From JBEVJK01 sp963791325 (GTDB lineage: Bacteria > Pseudomonadota > Alphaproteobacteria > Rhizobiales > Rhizobiaceae): a stretch of DNA of 64,000 bases. The translations under genes were made by a program, and so were the position numbers. The notes below the pieces were generated by a model that was given only the letters and a program-made list of their open reading frames with translations, was not told the DNA's origin and did no database searches. The stretch lies in contig CAWBRU010000009.1 in the NCBI GenBank assembly GCA_963791325.1, forward strand, positions 124,001 through 188,000, in the 5' to 3' direction. Positions 37,440 to 48,853 of the stretch are shown here, piece by piece (the first letter of the stretch is position 1; each line of letters starts with the position of its first letter).

Positions 37440-37622
37440 ACGGTTTGCGGGAGAGAGCAGCTGGCGCTGCCGCCGAAGGGGAAATCCGCCCGGAATCTCT
37501 CAGGCAAAAGAACCGTAAACCGTCACGACACTCTGGAAAGTCGGGATGACCATCCCGCGCCGAAGGTGTAAGCGCCGCCGACAGGGTTCCGGTTGCGCGA
37601 GTCTCTCAGGCTTCCGACAGAG
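37440..37622 (+). promoter_or_regulatory. Tandem glycine riboswitch
   Basis: Two glycine aptamers lie upstream of gcvT. Aptamer 1 (37440-37523) is closed by ACGGTTT/AAACCGT and contains GCCGAAGGGGAAA and TCTCTCAGGCAAAAG. Aptamer 2 (37531-37622) is closed by CTCTG/CAGAG and contains GCCGAAGGTGTAAGC and TCTCTCAGGCTTCCGACAG. Both carry the conserved CCGAAGG and CUCAGGC cores. The linker is only seven bases. In known cases glycine binding turns on glycine cleavage; here the last P1 strand could also pair near the gcvT ribosome site. Confidence 0.95.
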
Positions 37623-37673
37623 GGGCGCGAACAGCCGCATCAGCGGCCGAGTTTGTGCGACTCTGGAGGTGCC

Positions 37674-38777
37674 ATGACCGACGCGACCCTTATCCATCTG
37701 CCGCTGGAGGCCTTGCACGAGAAGGCCGGCGCTCGTTTCGGCGGCTTTGCCGGCTGGAAGATGCCGTTGACCTACCCGCTCGGGGTGCTGGGCGAGCATC
37801 TCGCCACCCGGCAGAAGGCCGGCCTGTTCGACATCTCGCACATGAAGCTGATCGCGGTCTCCGGGGCCGAGGCGGCGGCATTCCTGTCCCGCGCCTGCCC
37901 GATCGACGCCGCTGATCTCGGCATCGGCCGGTCGAAATACAGCTTCCTGCTCAATCCGGCCGCCGGGATCCTTGACGACGTCATCGTCACCCGGCTCGGC
38001 CGCGAGCGCTTCATGATCGTCGCCAACGCCGCCAATGCCGCAGGCGATATCGCCCATCTCACGGCCATTGCGGCGGATTTCGCCGTGGAGGTCGAGCCGC
38101 TCGAACGCGTCCTGCTGGCGCTGCAGGGGCCGGAGGCTGCGGCGGTGCTCACCGGCAGCGGCCTCGACAGCGTGCTCGACCTTGCCTTCATGCAAGGGGC
38201 CGAGCCGCGCCAAGGCTGGTTCGTCACCCGCTCCGGCTACACCGGCGAGGATGGTTTCGAGATCGCCCTGCCCATCGATGCCGCGCCGGCCTTCGCCGAA
38301 ACCTTGCTCACCGATCCGCGCGTCAGTCTGATCGGGCTTGCCGCGCGCGACAGCCTGCGGCTCGAGGCGGGACTTTGCCTGCACGGCAACGACATCACAC
38401 CCGAAACCGATCCGGTCAGCGCCAGCCTCACCTGGGCAATCCCCGCCGCCGTGCGCGCCGCCGGCCGCTTCGTCGGCGCCGAAGCGCTGGCCGCGATTGC
38501 CGCGCAGGGGCCGGCGCGGCGCCGCGTCGGGCTGAAGCCGGACGGCAGGCAGCCGGTCCGCGCCGGCGCGCCGATCTTCGATGCCGACGGCGCCGAGGTC
38601 GGCCAGGTGACCTCGGGCGGATTCGGACCTTCGGCCGGCTACCCCGTGGCGATGGGCTACGTCGCCGCGCCGCTCGCCCGGCCGGGCACACGGCTTGCGG
38701 CGGAGGTCCGCGGCAACCGGCTGCCGCTTGCCGTCCACGCTCTGCCGTTCACTCCGCACCGCTATCACAAGGGATAA
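37674..38777 (+). CDS. gcvT: Glycine cleavage system T protein (aminomethyltransferase)
   Basis: A 367-residue tetrahydrofolate-dependent enzyme that takes the aminomethyl group from the H protein and releases ammonia and methylene-THF. The ATG at 37674 follows GGAGG by five bases. It contains FAGWKMPLTYPLGVL, KAGLFDISHMKLIAV, KYSFLLNPAAGILDDVIVTRL, RSGYTGEDGFEIALP and RLEAGLCLHGNDITPETDP, including the catalytic-site aspartate region. It is first in gcvT-gcvH-gcvP, under control of the tandem glycine riboswitch immediately upstream. Confidence 0.96.
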   Translation: MTDATLIHLPLEALHEKAGARFGGFAGWKMPLTYPLGVLGEHLATRQKAGLFDISHMKLIAVSGAEAAAFLSRACPIDAADLGIGRSKYSFLLNPAAGILDDVIVTRLGRERFMIVANAANAAGDIAHLTAIAADFAVEVEPLERVLLALQGPEAAAVLTGSGLDSVLDLAFMQGAEPRQGWFVTRSGYTGEDGFEIALPIDAAPAFAETLLTDPRVSLIGLAARDSLRLEAGLCLHGNDITPETDPVSASLTWAIPAAVRAAGRFVGAEALAAIAAQGPARRRVGLKPDGRQPVRAGAPIFDADGAEVGQVTSGGFGPSAGYPVAMGYVAAPLARPGTRLAAEVRGNRLPLAVHALPFTPHRYHKG

Positions 38778-38783
38778 TCGAAC

Positions 38784-39155
38784 ATGGCCACGACGACCTA
38801 CTTCACCGAAGACCATGAATGGATCCGGCTGGACGACGACATCGCCACCGTCGGCATCACCGACTATGCCCAGGAGCAGCTCGGCGACCTGGTCTTCGTC
38901 GAGCTGCCGGAAATCGGCCGCGTGATGAAGAAGGGCGACACGGCCGTGGTGGTCGAATCGGTCAAGGCGGCGTCCGACGTCTACGCCCCGGTCGACGGCG
39001 AGATCGTCGAGGCCAACGCCAAATTGTCCTCCGATCCCGCGCTGGTCAACAGCGACGCGACCGGCGACGGCTGGCTGTGGAAGATGCGGCTCGCCGACAA
39101 GGGCCAGCTCGAGGGCCTGCTCGACGAAGCCGGCTATACCGCCCTGATCGGTTGA
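38784..39155 (+). CDS. gcvH: Glycine cleavage system H protein
   Basis: A 123-residue lipoyl carrier that shuttles the aminomethyl and reducing equivalents between P, T and L proteins. It starts MATTTYFTEDHEWIRLDDDIATVGITDYAQEQLGDLVFVELPEIG. The lipoylated lysine is K61 in VVVESVKAASDVYAPV, with the conserved ESVK motif, and the C-terminal LSSDPALVNSDATGDGWLWKM is typical. It lies six bases after gcvT and three to twelve bases before gcvP. Confidence 0.97.
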   Translation: MATTTYFTEDHEWIRLDDDIATVGITDYAQEQLGDLVFVELPEIGRVMKKGDTAVVVESVKAASDVYAPVDGEIVEANAKLSSDPALVNSDATGDGWLWKMRLADKGQLEGLLDEAGYTALIG

Positions 39156-39166
39156 GGATGATCGTC

Positions 39167-41977
<2,811 letters not shown>

Positions 41978-42097
41978 CTTTCGCGCTTATTCAGCACGAT
42001 TCCGTCGTTTTGGCGGGTCATACTGTCGCCTGGCGAACAGAGCAGGAACTTTATCCACGTCTCCGGCAAGCGTGCGATGATACCGGATTGATTCGGG

Positions 42098-44143
42098 ATG
42101 GCAGGCAGGAACGACATGGACGACCGCAACGACCTCTTCTCACCGCTCGGCAAGCGCGCCGCCGACCCGCTGGTGCGCGCCGCCAAGCGTGACAAGGCCG
42201 CCAGGGATGCCAGCGACAGCTACAGCGCGGCGGACATCGAAGTGCTCGAAGGCCTGGAGCCGGTGCGCCGGCGGCCGGGCATGTATATCGGCGGCACCGA
42301 CCAGAAGGCGCTGCACCATCTGTTCGCCGAAGTGATCGACAATGCGATGGACGAAGCCGTGGCCGGCCATGCCAGCTTCATCGAGGTCGACCTCGACGCG
42401 GACGGGTTCGTGACCGTCAACGACAACGGCCGCGGCATCCCGGTCGATCCGCATCCGAAGTTCAAGACGTCGGCGCTCGAGATCATCATGACGACCTTGC
42501 ACGCCGGCGGCAAATTCGATTCCAAGGTCTACGAGACCTCGGGCGGCCTGCACGGCGTCGGCGTGTCGGTGGTCAACGCGCTGTCGGACGTGCTCGAGGT
42601 CGAGGTGGCGCGCGGCCGCCAGCTCTATCGGCAGCGGTTCTCGCGCGGCAAGCCGAAAGGCGGGCTGGAGCGGCTCGGCGATGTGCAGAACCGGCGCGGC
42701 ACCCGGGTGCGCTTCCACCCCGATCCGCAGATCTTCGGCGACGAGGCGCGGTTCGAGCCGGCGCGGCTCTACCGCATGGCGCGCTCGAAAGCCTATCTCT
42801 TCGGCGGCGTGGAGATCCGCTGGAGCTGCGATCCGAAACTGATCGGCGCCAAGGACGAGACCCCTGCCCGCGCCACCTTCCATTTTCCCGGCGGCCTCAA
42901 GGATTATCTGGCCGCCTCGCTGGGCGATGAAATGCAGGTGACCCGCGAGGTGTTCTTCGGCAAGGGCGACAAGCAGGGCGGCCACGGCTCGGTCGAATGG
43001 GCCGTCACCTGGTACGGCGGCGACGGCTTCCTCAACTCCTATTGCAACACCATCCCCACCCACGAAGGCGGCACCCACGAAATGGGCTTCCGCAACGTGC
43101 TGACGCGCGGGCTGAAGGCCCATGCCGAGCTGATCGGCAACAAGCGGGCCGCTGCCGTGACCAGCGAGGACGTGATGATCTCGGCGGCCGGCATGCTCTC
43201 GGTGTTCATCCGCGAGCCGGAATTCGTCGGCCAGACCAAGGACAAGCTGGCGACCGTCGAGGCCGTCCGGATCGTCGAAAGCGCGGTGCGCGATCCCTTC
43301 GACCACTGGTTGGCCGACAATCCGCAGGAGGCCAACAAGCTGCTCGACTGGGTGATCCAGCGCGCCGAGGAACGGGTGCGCCGGCGCCAGGAGAAGGAGG
43401 TGAGCAGGAAGAGCGCAGTGCGCAAGCTCCGCCTGCCCGGCAAGCTCGCGGATTGCACCCAGAACGCGGCCGCGGGCGCGGAGCTGTTCATCGTCGAAGG
43501 CGATTCAGCCGGCGGCTCGGCCAAGCAGGCGCGCGACCGGGCGCTGCAGGCGGTGCTGCCGCTGCGCGGCAAGATCCTCAACGTGGCCAGCGCCGGAGCC
43601 GACAAGCTGACCGGCAACCAGCAGATCGCCGACCTGATCCAGGCGCTGGGCTGCGGCACGCGCGCCCGCTACCGCGACGACGATTTGCGCTATGAGCGGG
43701 TGATCATCATGACCGACGCCGATGTCGACGGCGCCCATATCGCTTCGCTGCTGATCACCTTCTTCTTCCAGGAAATGCCCGAGCTGATCCGCAACGGCCA
43801 TCTGTTCATGGCGGTGCCGCCGCTCTACCGGCTCAGCCAGGGCGGCAAGACGCTTTACGCCCGCAACGACGCCCATAAGGACGAGCTGCTGCGCAGCGCC
43901 TTCAGCGGCCGCGGCAAGGTCGAGATCGGCCGCTTCAAGGGGCTGGGCGAGATGCTGGCGAGCCAGCTCAAGGAAACCACCATGGATTCCAGGAAGCGCA
44001 CGCTGCTCCGGGTCGAGGTGCTGGACGAGGAAGCAGCGACCAAGACCGCCGTCGATGCGCTGATGGGCAGCAAGCCGGAAGCACGGTTCCGCTTCATCCA
44101 GGAGCGGGCCGAATTCGCAGCGGCGGACGAGCTCGATATCTGA
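42098..44143 (+). CDS. parE: DNA topoisomerase IV subunit B
   Basis: A 681-residue type II topoisomerase subunit that decatenates daughter chromosomes with ParC. The GHKL ATPase shows VIDNAMDEAVAGH, DNGRGIPVD and GGLHGVGVSVVNALS; the TOPRIM part has LFIVEGDSAGGSAKQARDR and IIMTDADVDGAHIASLL. The text RRPGMYIGGTDQKALHHL distinguishes ParE from GyrB, and the chain lacks GyrB's large insertion. The start at 42098 (MAGRNDMDDRNDLFSP) is reasonable; later Met codons (MDDRN) are possible. No parC is seen nearby. Confidence 0.95.
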   Translation: MAGRNDMDDRNDLFSPLGKRAADPLVRAAKRDKAARDASDSYSAADIEVLEGLEPVRRRPGMYIGGTDQKALHHLFAEVIDNAMDEAVAGHASFIEVDLDADGFVTVNDNGRGIPVDPHPKFKTSALEIIMTTLHAGGKFDSKVYETSGGLHGVGVSVVNALSDVLEVEVARGRQLYRQRFSRGKPKGGLERLGDVQNRRGTRVRFHPDPQIFGDEARFEPARLYRMARSKAYLFGGVEIRWSCDPKLIGAKDETPARATFHFPGGLKDYLAASLGDEMQVTREVFFGKGDKQGGHGSVEWAVTWYGGDGFLNSYCNTIPTHEGGTHEMGFRNVLTRGLKAHAELIGNKRAAAVTSEDVMISAAGMLSVFIREPEFVGQTKDKLATVEAVRIVESAVRDPFDHWLADNPQEANKLLDWVIQRAEERVRRRQEKEVSRKSAVRKLRLPGKLADCTQNAAAGAELFIVEGDSAGGSAKQARDRALQAVLPLRGKILNVASAGADKLTGNQQIADLIQALGCGTRARYRDDDLRYERVIIMTDADVDGAHIASLLITFFFQEMPELIRNGHLFMAVPPLYRLSQGGKTLYARNDAHKDELLRSAFSGRGKVEIGRFKGLGEMLASQLKETTMDSRKRTLLRVEVLDEEAATKTAVDALMGSKPEARFRFIQERAEFAAADELDI

Positions 44144-44158
44144 CCGGACCGCGGCGGC

Positions 44159-44848
44159 TCAGAGAGCCACGACCTTGCCGTCGGAAAGCGTGACGCGCCG
44201 GTCCATACGCTGGGCAAGCTCGTGATTGTGGGTCGCGATCAGCGCCGCCAGGCCCGACTGGCGGACCAGCGCTTCGAGCGCGTCGAACACGTAGAACGCC
44301 GTCGAAGGGTCGAGATTGCCGGTCGGCTCATCGGCCAGCAGCACCAGCGGCGCATTGGCGACGGCGCGCGCGATCGCCACGCGCTGCTGTTCGCCGCCGG
44401 AGAGCTCGGCCGGCCGGTGCTGGCTGCGCTGCCCGATCTGCATATAGTCGAGCAGCTCGCCGGCGCGCTGCCGCGCCTCGGGAAAGCCCAGGCCGCGCAC
44501 CAGCTGAGGCATCATGATGTTCTCGAGCGCCGTAAATTCCGGCAGCAAATGGTGAAACTGATAGACGAAGCCGATCTCGTTGCGGCGAATGGCGGTGCGC
44601 TGATCGTCGGAGAGCCGGCCGCAGGCGCGGCCGGCCACGATCACGTCGCCGGCATCGGGCCGCTCCAGCAGGCCGGCGGTATGCAGAAGGGTCGACTTGC
44701 CGACACCCGAAGGCGCCACCAGGGCCACCATTTCGCCGGCAGACAGGGCGAAATCGGCGCCCGACAGAATTGTCAGCTTGCGCGGCCCCTGAACATAGTG
44801 GCGCTCGACGCCCTTGAGCTCGATGATCGGCTGAGACACCACCGTCAC
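44159..44848 (-). CDS. lolD: LolD, ABC transporter ATPase for lipoprotein release
   Basis: A 229-residue ATPase that powers LolCE to hand lipoproteins to LolA. It starts at GTG 44848, which overlaps the lolC stop by four bases (GTGA). Walker A is APSGVGKST (about 45-53), the signature is LSGGEQQRVAIARA and Walker B is VLLADEPTGNLD; a MacB/LolD-type text IGFVYQFHHLLPEFTALENIMMP is present. It follows lolC directly, ends 16 bases before the convergent parE and forms a compact unit with proS and lolC. Confidence 0.95.
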   Translation of the reverse strand: MTVVSQPIIELKGVERHYVQGPRKLTILSGADFALSAGEMVALVAPSGVGKSTLLHTAGLLERPDAGDVIVAGRACGRLSDDQRTAIRRNEIGFVYQFHHLLPEFTALENIMMPQLVRGLGFPEARQRAGELLDYMQIGQRSQHRPAELSGGEQQRVAIARAVANAPLVLLADEPTGNLDPSTAFYVFDALEALVRQSGLAALIATHNHELAQRMDRRVTLSDGKVVAL

Positions 44849-46128
44849 TCGTAGCGCAGCGCTTCGACGGGATCGAGCTTGGCCGCCCGCCAAGCCGGGA
44901 AAAGCGTGGCCAGGAACGACAGCACCAGCGCCATCAGCACCACCGCCGCGGTTTCGTTGAACTCCATCTTGGCCGGCAGCTGGCTCAGGAAATAGAGCTC
45001 GGGGTTGAAGATGGTGGTGCCGGACACCCAGGAGAAGAACTGGCGGATGCGCTCGACATTCAAGCAGACGACCACGCCGAGCAGCACGCCCGCGAGCGTC
45101 CCCGTGACCCCGATCGCCGCCCCGGTCATCAGGAAGATGCGCAGCACCGCGCCGCTGGTGGCGCCCATGGTGCGCAGGATGGCGATGTCGCTGCCCTTGT
45201 CCTTCACCAGCATGATCAGGCCGGAAATGATATTGAGCGCCGCGACAAGCACGATCAGCGTCAGGATCATGAACATCACGTTGCGTTCGACGTCGAGGGC
45301 GGAGAAGAAGGTCTGGTTTCGCTGCCGCCAGTCGGTCAGATAAAGCTGCCGCTCGGCGGCCTTTTCGACCTGAGGCCGCAAAGTATCGACCGCGTCGGGG
45401 TTGTCGGCGTAGATCTCGATCGTCTGCGCCTTGCCGTCCATGTTGAAAAACAGCTGCGCTTCCGAAAACGGCATGAAGAGGATCGAAGCGTCATATTCGG
45501 ACATGCCGATCTCGAAGATGGCGACCACCGGATAGGCCTTGACCCGCGGCATGGTGCCGAGCGGGGTCACGTCGCCGTCGGGCGAGATCAGAGTGACCTG
45601 GTCGCCGAGCGAAAGGCCGAGATTCTCGGCCATGCGGGCGCCGATCGCCACCCCTTCGCTGGCGTCGAAGCCGCTGAGCGAGCCCTGGCGGACGTTGTCG
45701 GCGACCAGCCCGATCTTCTCCAGGTCGGCGCCACGGACGCCCTTGACCAGTGCCCCGGTGCCGGGGCCGACCTGACCGCTGGCAAAGATTTGACCCTCGA
45801 TCAGCGGCATCGCCAGGCGCACGCCGGCCACCCCGGCAATCCGTTTGGCGACCGCGTCATAGTCGTCGAGCGGAGTGTCGACCGGCTGCAGGATCAGGTG
45901 ACCGTTGATGCCGAGAATGCGGGTGAGCAGCTCGGCGCGAAAGCCGTTCATGACCGCCATGACGATGATCAGCGTGGCGACCCCCAGCATGATGCCGATG
46001 AAGGAGATCGAGGCGATCACCGAGATTACCGTCTCCTTGCGCTTGGAGCGGAGATAGCGCCAGGCGACCATGCGCTCGAAGGTCGAGAATGGCCCGGCGC
46101 CTTGCGCCTTGGCGGCGATCCGGCTCAT
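44845..46128 (-). CDS. lolC: LolC/E-type lipoprotein-release permease
   Basis: A 427-residue inner-membrane permease with four transmembrane helices around a large periplasmic domain. TM1 begins at RSKRKETVISVIASISFIGIMLGVATLIIVMAVMNGF; the last three are at about residues 280-425 (MILTLIVLVAALNIISGLIMLV, LRIFLMTGAAIGVTGTLAGVLLG, VLMALVLSFLATLFPAW). Family markers are KGSDIAILRTMGA and the ending PVEALRYE. One gene rather than separate lolC and lolE suggests a homodimeric LolCD arrangement, as in many alphaproteobacteria. It overlaps proS by four bases (ATGA). Confidence 0.94.
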   Translation of the reverse strand: MSRIAAKAQGAGPFSTFERMVAWRYLRSKRKETVISVIASISFIGIMLGVATLIIVMAVMNGFRAELLTRILGINGHLILQPVDTPLDDYDAVAKRIAGVAGVRLAMPLIEGQIFASGQVGPGTGALVKGVRGADLEKIGLVADNVRQGSLSGFDASEGVAIGARMAENLGLSLGDQVTLISPDGDVTPLGTMPRVKAYPVVAIFEIGMSEYDASILFMPFSEAQLFFNMDGKAQTIEIYADNPDAVDTLRPQVEKAAERQLYLTDWRQRNQTFFSALDVERNVMFMILTLIVLVAALNIISGLIMLVKDKGSDIAILRTMGATSGAVLRIFLMTGAAIGVTGTLAGVLLGVVVCLNVERIRQFFSWVSGTTIFNPELYFLSQLPAKMEFNETAAVVLMALVLSFLATLFPAWRAAKLDPVEALRYE

Positions 46129-47453
46129 GCCGGCCGACCGACCCTGGCGATTACCTGCGCCAGCGGCACGGTCTCGCGCGCGCCGCTCCGCCTCACCTTG
46201 ATCTCGGCCTCGCCGGCTTCGACGCCGCGCGGGCCGACGATGACCTGCAGCGGCACGCCGATCAGGTCGGCAGTGGCAAACTTCGCACCCGGCCGCTGCT
46301 CGGTGTCGTCGTAGAGAACCTCGACCCCGGCGGCGAGGAGCTCGGCATAGAGCTTGTCGGCTGCGCCGTCGCACGCCGCGTCGCCGCGCTTCATGTTGAT
46401 CAGCACGACGTCGAACGGCGCCGCATTTTCGGGCCAGATGATGCCGGCCTCGTCGTGCGAGGCTTCGATGATGGCGGCGATCAGCCGGCTCGGGCCGATG
46501 CCGTAGGAGCCCATCGAGACGTTGTGCTCCTTGCCGTCCGGGCCGGTCACGGTGGCCTTCATCGGCTTGGAATATTTGTCGCCGAAATGGAAGATGTGAC
46601 CGACCTCGATGCCGCGGGCCGACAGCCGCTCGGCCTCCGGGAGCTTGGCCCACTGCTGCGCATCGTGCATGTCGTCGGTGGCGGCGTAGGGCCGCGTCCA
46701 TTCCTCGACGATGGCGGCAATCGCCGCATCGTCGCGGAAGTCGGTCGCCGCGCCGGGGATCGGCAAGTCGAGATAGGCGCGGTCGCAGAACACCTGGCTC
46801 TCGCCGGTGTCGGCCAGGATGATGAATTCATGGCTGAGGTCGCCGCCGATCGGACCGGTTTCGGCGCGCATCGGGATGGCCTTGAGGCCGAGCCGCGTGA
46901 AGGTCCGCAGATACGACACGAACATCCGGTTGTAGGAGTCCTTGGCGCCGGCAAAGTCGAGATCGAAACTGTAGGCGTCTTTCATCAGGAACTCGCGGCT
47001 GCGCATTACCCCGAAGCGCGGCCGGACCTCGTCGCGGAACTTCCATTGGATGTGATAGAGGTTGAGCGGCAGGTCCTTGTAGGAGCGGACATAGGCGCGG
47101 AAGATCTCCGTCACCATCTCCTCATTGGTTGGACCGAAGAGCATATCGCGCTCATGCCGATCCTTGATGCGCAGCATCTCCTTGCCATAGTCGTCATAGC
47201 GGCCGCTTTCGCGCCACAGCTCGGCCGACTGGATCGTCGGCATCAGGATCTCGAGCGCGCCGGCCCGATTCTGCTCTTCGCGGACGATGCGGCAGACCCG
47301 GTCGAGCACGCGCTTGCCGAGCGGCAGCCAGGAGAAGCTGCCGGCAGCCTGCTGGCGGATCATGCCGGCCCTCAGCATCAGCCGATGCGACACAATCTCG
47401 GCCTCGCGCGGATTCTCTTTGAGGATGGGCAGGAAGTAGCGCGAAAGACGCAT
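46125..47453 (-). CDS. proS: Prolyl-tRNA synthetase, short form
   Basis: A 442-residue class II synthetase charging tRNA(Pro). I start at MRLSRYFLPILKENPREAE (47453), the conserved N-terminus. Visible class II text includes SFSWLPLGKRVLDRV, PTIQSAELWRESGRYDDYGKEMLRI, FGPTNEEMVTEIF and FRDEVRPRFGVMRSREFLMKDAYSF, then SYGIGPSRLIAAIIEAS (motif 3). There is no INS editing domain of about 180 residues, the normal alphaproteobacterial form. Downstream it overlaps lolC; upstream is the small-RNA locus. Confidence 0.96.
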   Translation of the reverse strand: MRLSRYFLPILKENPREAEIVSHRLMLRAGMIRQQAAGSFSWLPLGKRVLDRVCRIVREEQNRAGALEILMPTIQSAELWRESGRYDDYGKEMLRIKDRHERDMLFGPTNEEMVTEIFRAYVRSYKDLPLNLYHIQWKFRDEVRPRFGVMRSREFLMKDAYSFDLDFAGAKDSYNRMFVSYLRTFTRLGLKAIPMRAETGPIGGDLSHEFIILADTGESQVFCDRAYLDLPIPGAATDFRDDAAIAAIVEEWTRPYAATDDMHDAQQWAKLPEAERLSARGIEVGHIFHFGDKYSKPMKATVTGPDGKEHNVSMGSYGIGPSRLIAAIIEASHDEAGIIWPENAAPFDVVLINMKRGDAACDGAADKLYAELLAAGVEVLYDDTEQRPGAKFATADLIGVPLQVIVGPRGVEAGEAEIKVRRSGARETVPLAQVIARVGRPA

Positions 47454-47655
47454 CGGACGATCCGTGGAGAGAAGGCTTGCAACGGCCGGAATCGACCGGA
47501 CCACCCGGATGGGGATGACAGCGCTTCATAGCGATTTCGTGGCCTGTTGCAACCCGGGCAGATGCCGGCTGCCGGTGGGGCTCAAACGGCAGGCATGGTC
47601 TGCCAATCGGTTGTGCAGCGCAGCACAGGATTGCCCGATTGCAAGCAAAATTCTT

Positions 47656-47684
47656 CGTGACATTCCGTTTCGGCTTAGGCTAAT
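47656..47684 (+). promoter_or_regulatory. Candidate promoter of the proS-adjacent small RNA
   Basis: CGTGAC (47656-47661) and GCTAAT (47679-47684) are 17 bases apart, matching the rhizobial CTTGAC-N17-CTATAT pattern at five of six -35 positions. A start near 47691 fits the terminator at 47815-47843, giving a transcript of about 150 nt. Confidence 0.5.
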
Positions 47685-47690
47685 GTGCCC

Positions 47691-47843
47691 CGATAACTGA
47701 GGGGGCGGAGTGAATAATCTGCCCTCCTGCGCGGTCAAAGTCTTGGGAGGATGCGATCTTGGCGCGTTAATTCGCAGCCGCCGGATCACCGGAAACGGAT
47801 CGGACGCGTTGAATTGCAAGGCCTAGCGCCTTGCATTTTTTTT
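47691..47843 (+). ncRNA. Candidate trans-encoded small RNA (alpha-r9-like by position)
   Basis: A transcript of about 150 nt is bounded by a promoter-like pair and a perfect intrinsic terminator. It can fold into a hairpin around GAGGG...CCCTC (with the loop near GAATAA), a hairpin TGCGA/TCGCA and one capped by CCG-GAAA-CGG within CCGGATC/GATCGG, then the terminator. A CCCTCC stretch could contact ribosome sites. It lies opposite the proS strand between proS and DUF1467; I recall the rhizobial sRNA Smr9C (alpha-r9) at the same place in Sinorhizobium, on the equivalent strand. That identity is from memory, not alignment. Confidence 0.6.
47815..47843 (+). terminator. Rho-independent terminator of the small RNA
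   Basis: TGCAAGGC (47815-47822) pairs perfectly with GCCTTGCA (47828-47835) across a five-base loop, followed directly by eight T residues (47836-47843). This is the clearest intrinsic terminator in the window and it points along the plus strand, away from proS. Confidence 0.93.
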
Positions 47844-48130
47844 GTGCAATTGTCTGGCTCGGCAGTGAAATGCGGCCTCGGCCGTCAACGATTGCTCGGG
47901 CGAGTCAAACCTATACCCTGAAAAGTCCCAGGCTGTTCGCTGTCCGTCGAAGGACGCCGCGATGGGCCGTCAGCAAGGCGGGCCAGGCGCCTAGCGCGGC
48001 GCCCCCGGCGAGCCGCGCCCGGCATTGCCTCCCCTCGCAAAAGCCGCAAAGCCGGGCAAATTCGGTCGCCGATGATCACCTCTCCAGGATGACCGGGTGA
48101 GGCTGTGCCGGCGGTGCTCGCCGGCGCGCG

Positions 48131-48400
48131 CTATTCAAAGTCCGGGGTGAGCCGGGGGATGTCGTCGAAGCCGTAGCCGAGCACGTGGGTCAATACGAAC
48201 AGCACCGCGAAAATCGCCAGCGACACCAGCGTGGTCAGCACCGCCACCCTGAGCATATGCGGTCCGCGCGGCGCGCTCGCTTCGGTGCCCAGCGTCACCT
48301 CGCCGGCATCGTCCTGGGTGCGCAGGCCGATCGGCAGGATCGCGAACAGCACCGTCCACCAGATGACGAAGAAGACGGCGATCGCCGAAACCCAGCCCAC
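48131..48400 (-). CDS. DUF1467 small membrane protein
   Basis: An 89-residue protein with two transmembrane helices (about 5-25, AIAVFFVIWWTVLFAILPIGL, and 52-74, VAVLTTLVSLAIFAVLFVLTHVL). The motif WWTVLFAILPIGLRTQDDAGEV is the DUF1467 hallmark. The family is alphaproteobacterial and functionally unknown; its steady position after mce and before proS in this order suggests it is part of the nuo-trailing operon. The gene ends 15 bases after mce begins downstream in the transcript direction, that is, it follows mce closely. Confidence 0.85.
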   Translation of the reverse strand: MGWVSAIAVFFVIWWTVLFAILPIGLRTQDDAGEVTLGTEASAPRGPHMLRVAVLTTLVSLAIFAVLFVLTHVLGYGFDDIPRLTPDFE

Positions 48401-48415
48401 GTGCCCTACCCTTCT

Positions 48416-48820
48416 TCAGACTTGCTCGAGCTCGATCAGCGTCCCGGCGAAATCCTTGGGATGCAGAAAGAGCACCGGCTTGCCGTGCGCGCCGATCTTC
48501 GGCGTTGCGCCGCCCAGCACCCTGGCGCCGGCGGCGCGCAGCCGCTCGCCGGCCGCCGCGAGGTCGTCGACCTCATAGCAGAGATGGTGAACGCCGCCGG
48601 CCGGATTGCGGTTGAGAAAGCCGGCGATCGGCGAGGCCTGGCCAAGCGGCTCCATCAGTTCGATCTTGGTGTTGCCGAGGTCGACGAAGACCACCGTCAC
48701 GCCGTGCTCGGGCAACGGCTGGGGCGAACTGACCGCCGCGCCAAGCTGATCCCGATAGAGGCGGCCCGCAGCGGCAAGGTCCGGCACCGCGATGGCGACA
48801 TGGTTGAGGCGGCCGATCAT
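48416..48820 (-). CDS. mce: Methylmalonyl-CoA epimerase
   Basis: A 134-residue vicinal-oxygen-chelate enzyme that interconverts the two methylmalonyl-CoA epimers so that mutase can form succinyl-CoA. It starts MIGRLNHVAIAVPDLAAAGRLYRD and contains GVTVVFVDLGNTKIELMEPLG, GGVHHLCYEVDDLAAA and VLFLHPKDFAGTLIELEQV, with metal-binding H7, the HH pair and the last Glu in order. It pairs functionally with pccA at 32726. It lies 33 bases after the RNase J gene. Confidence 0.94.
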   Translation of the reverse strand: MIGRLNHVAIAVPDLAAAGRLYRDQLGAAVSSPQPLPEHGVTVVFVDLGNTKIELMEPLGQASPIAGFLNRNPAGGVHHLCYEVDDLAAAGERLRAAGARVLGGATPKIGAHGKPVLFLHPKDFAGTLIELEQV

Positions 48821-48853
48821 TGGCGTTCCTGCCGATCCAAGAGAGCTCGCCGG

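Larger units (their letters stand above)
47454..48130. other. Intergenic region between proS and DUF1467, holding a small-RNA locus
   Basis: This 677-base stretch has no convincing protein. It contains a candidate sRNA on the plus strand (promoter 47656-47684, terminator 47815-47843). The part from 47844 to 48130 has no recognised element, other than GC-rich palindromic sequence around 47985-48055, and presumably includes downstream signals of the DUF1467 gene's neighbourhood. Confidence 0.6.
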
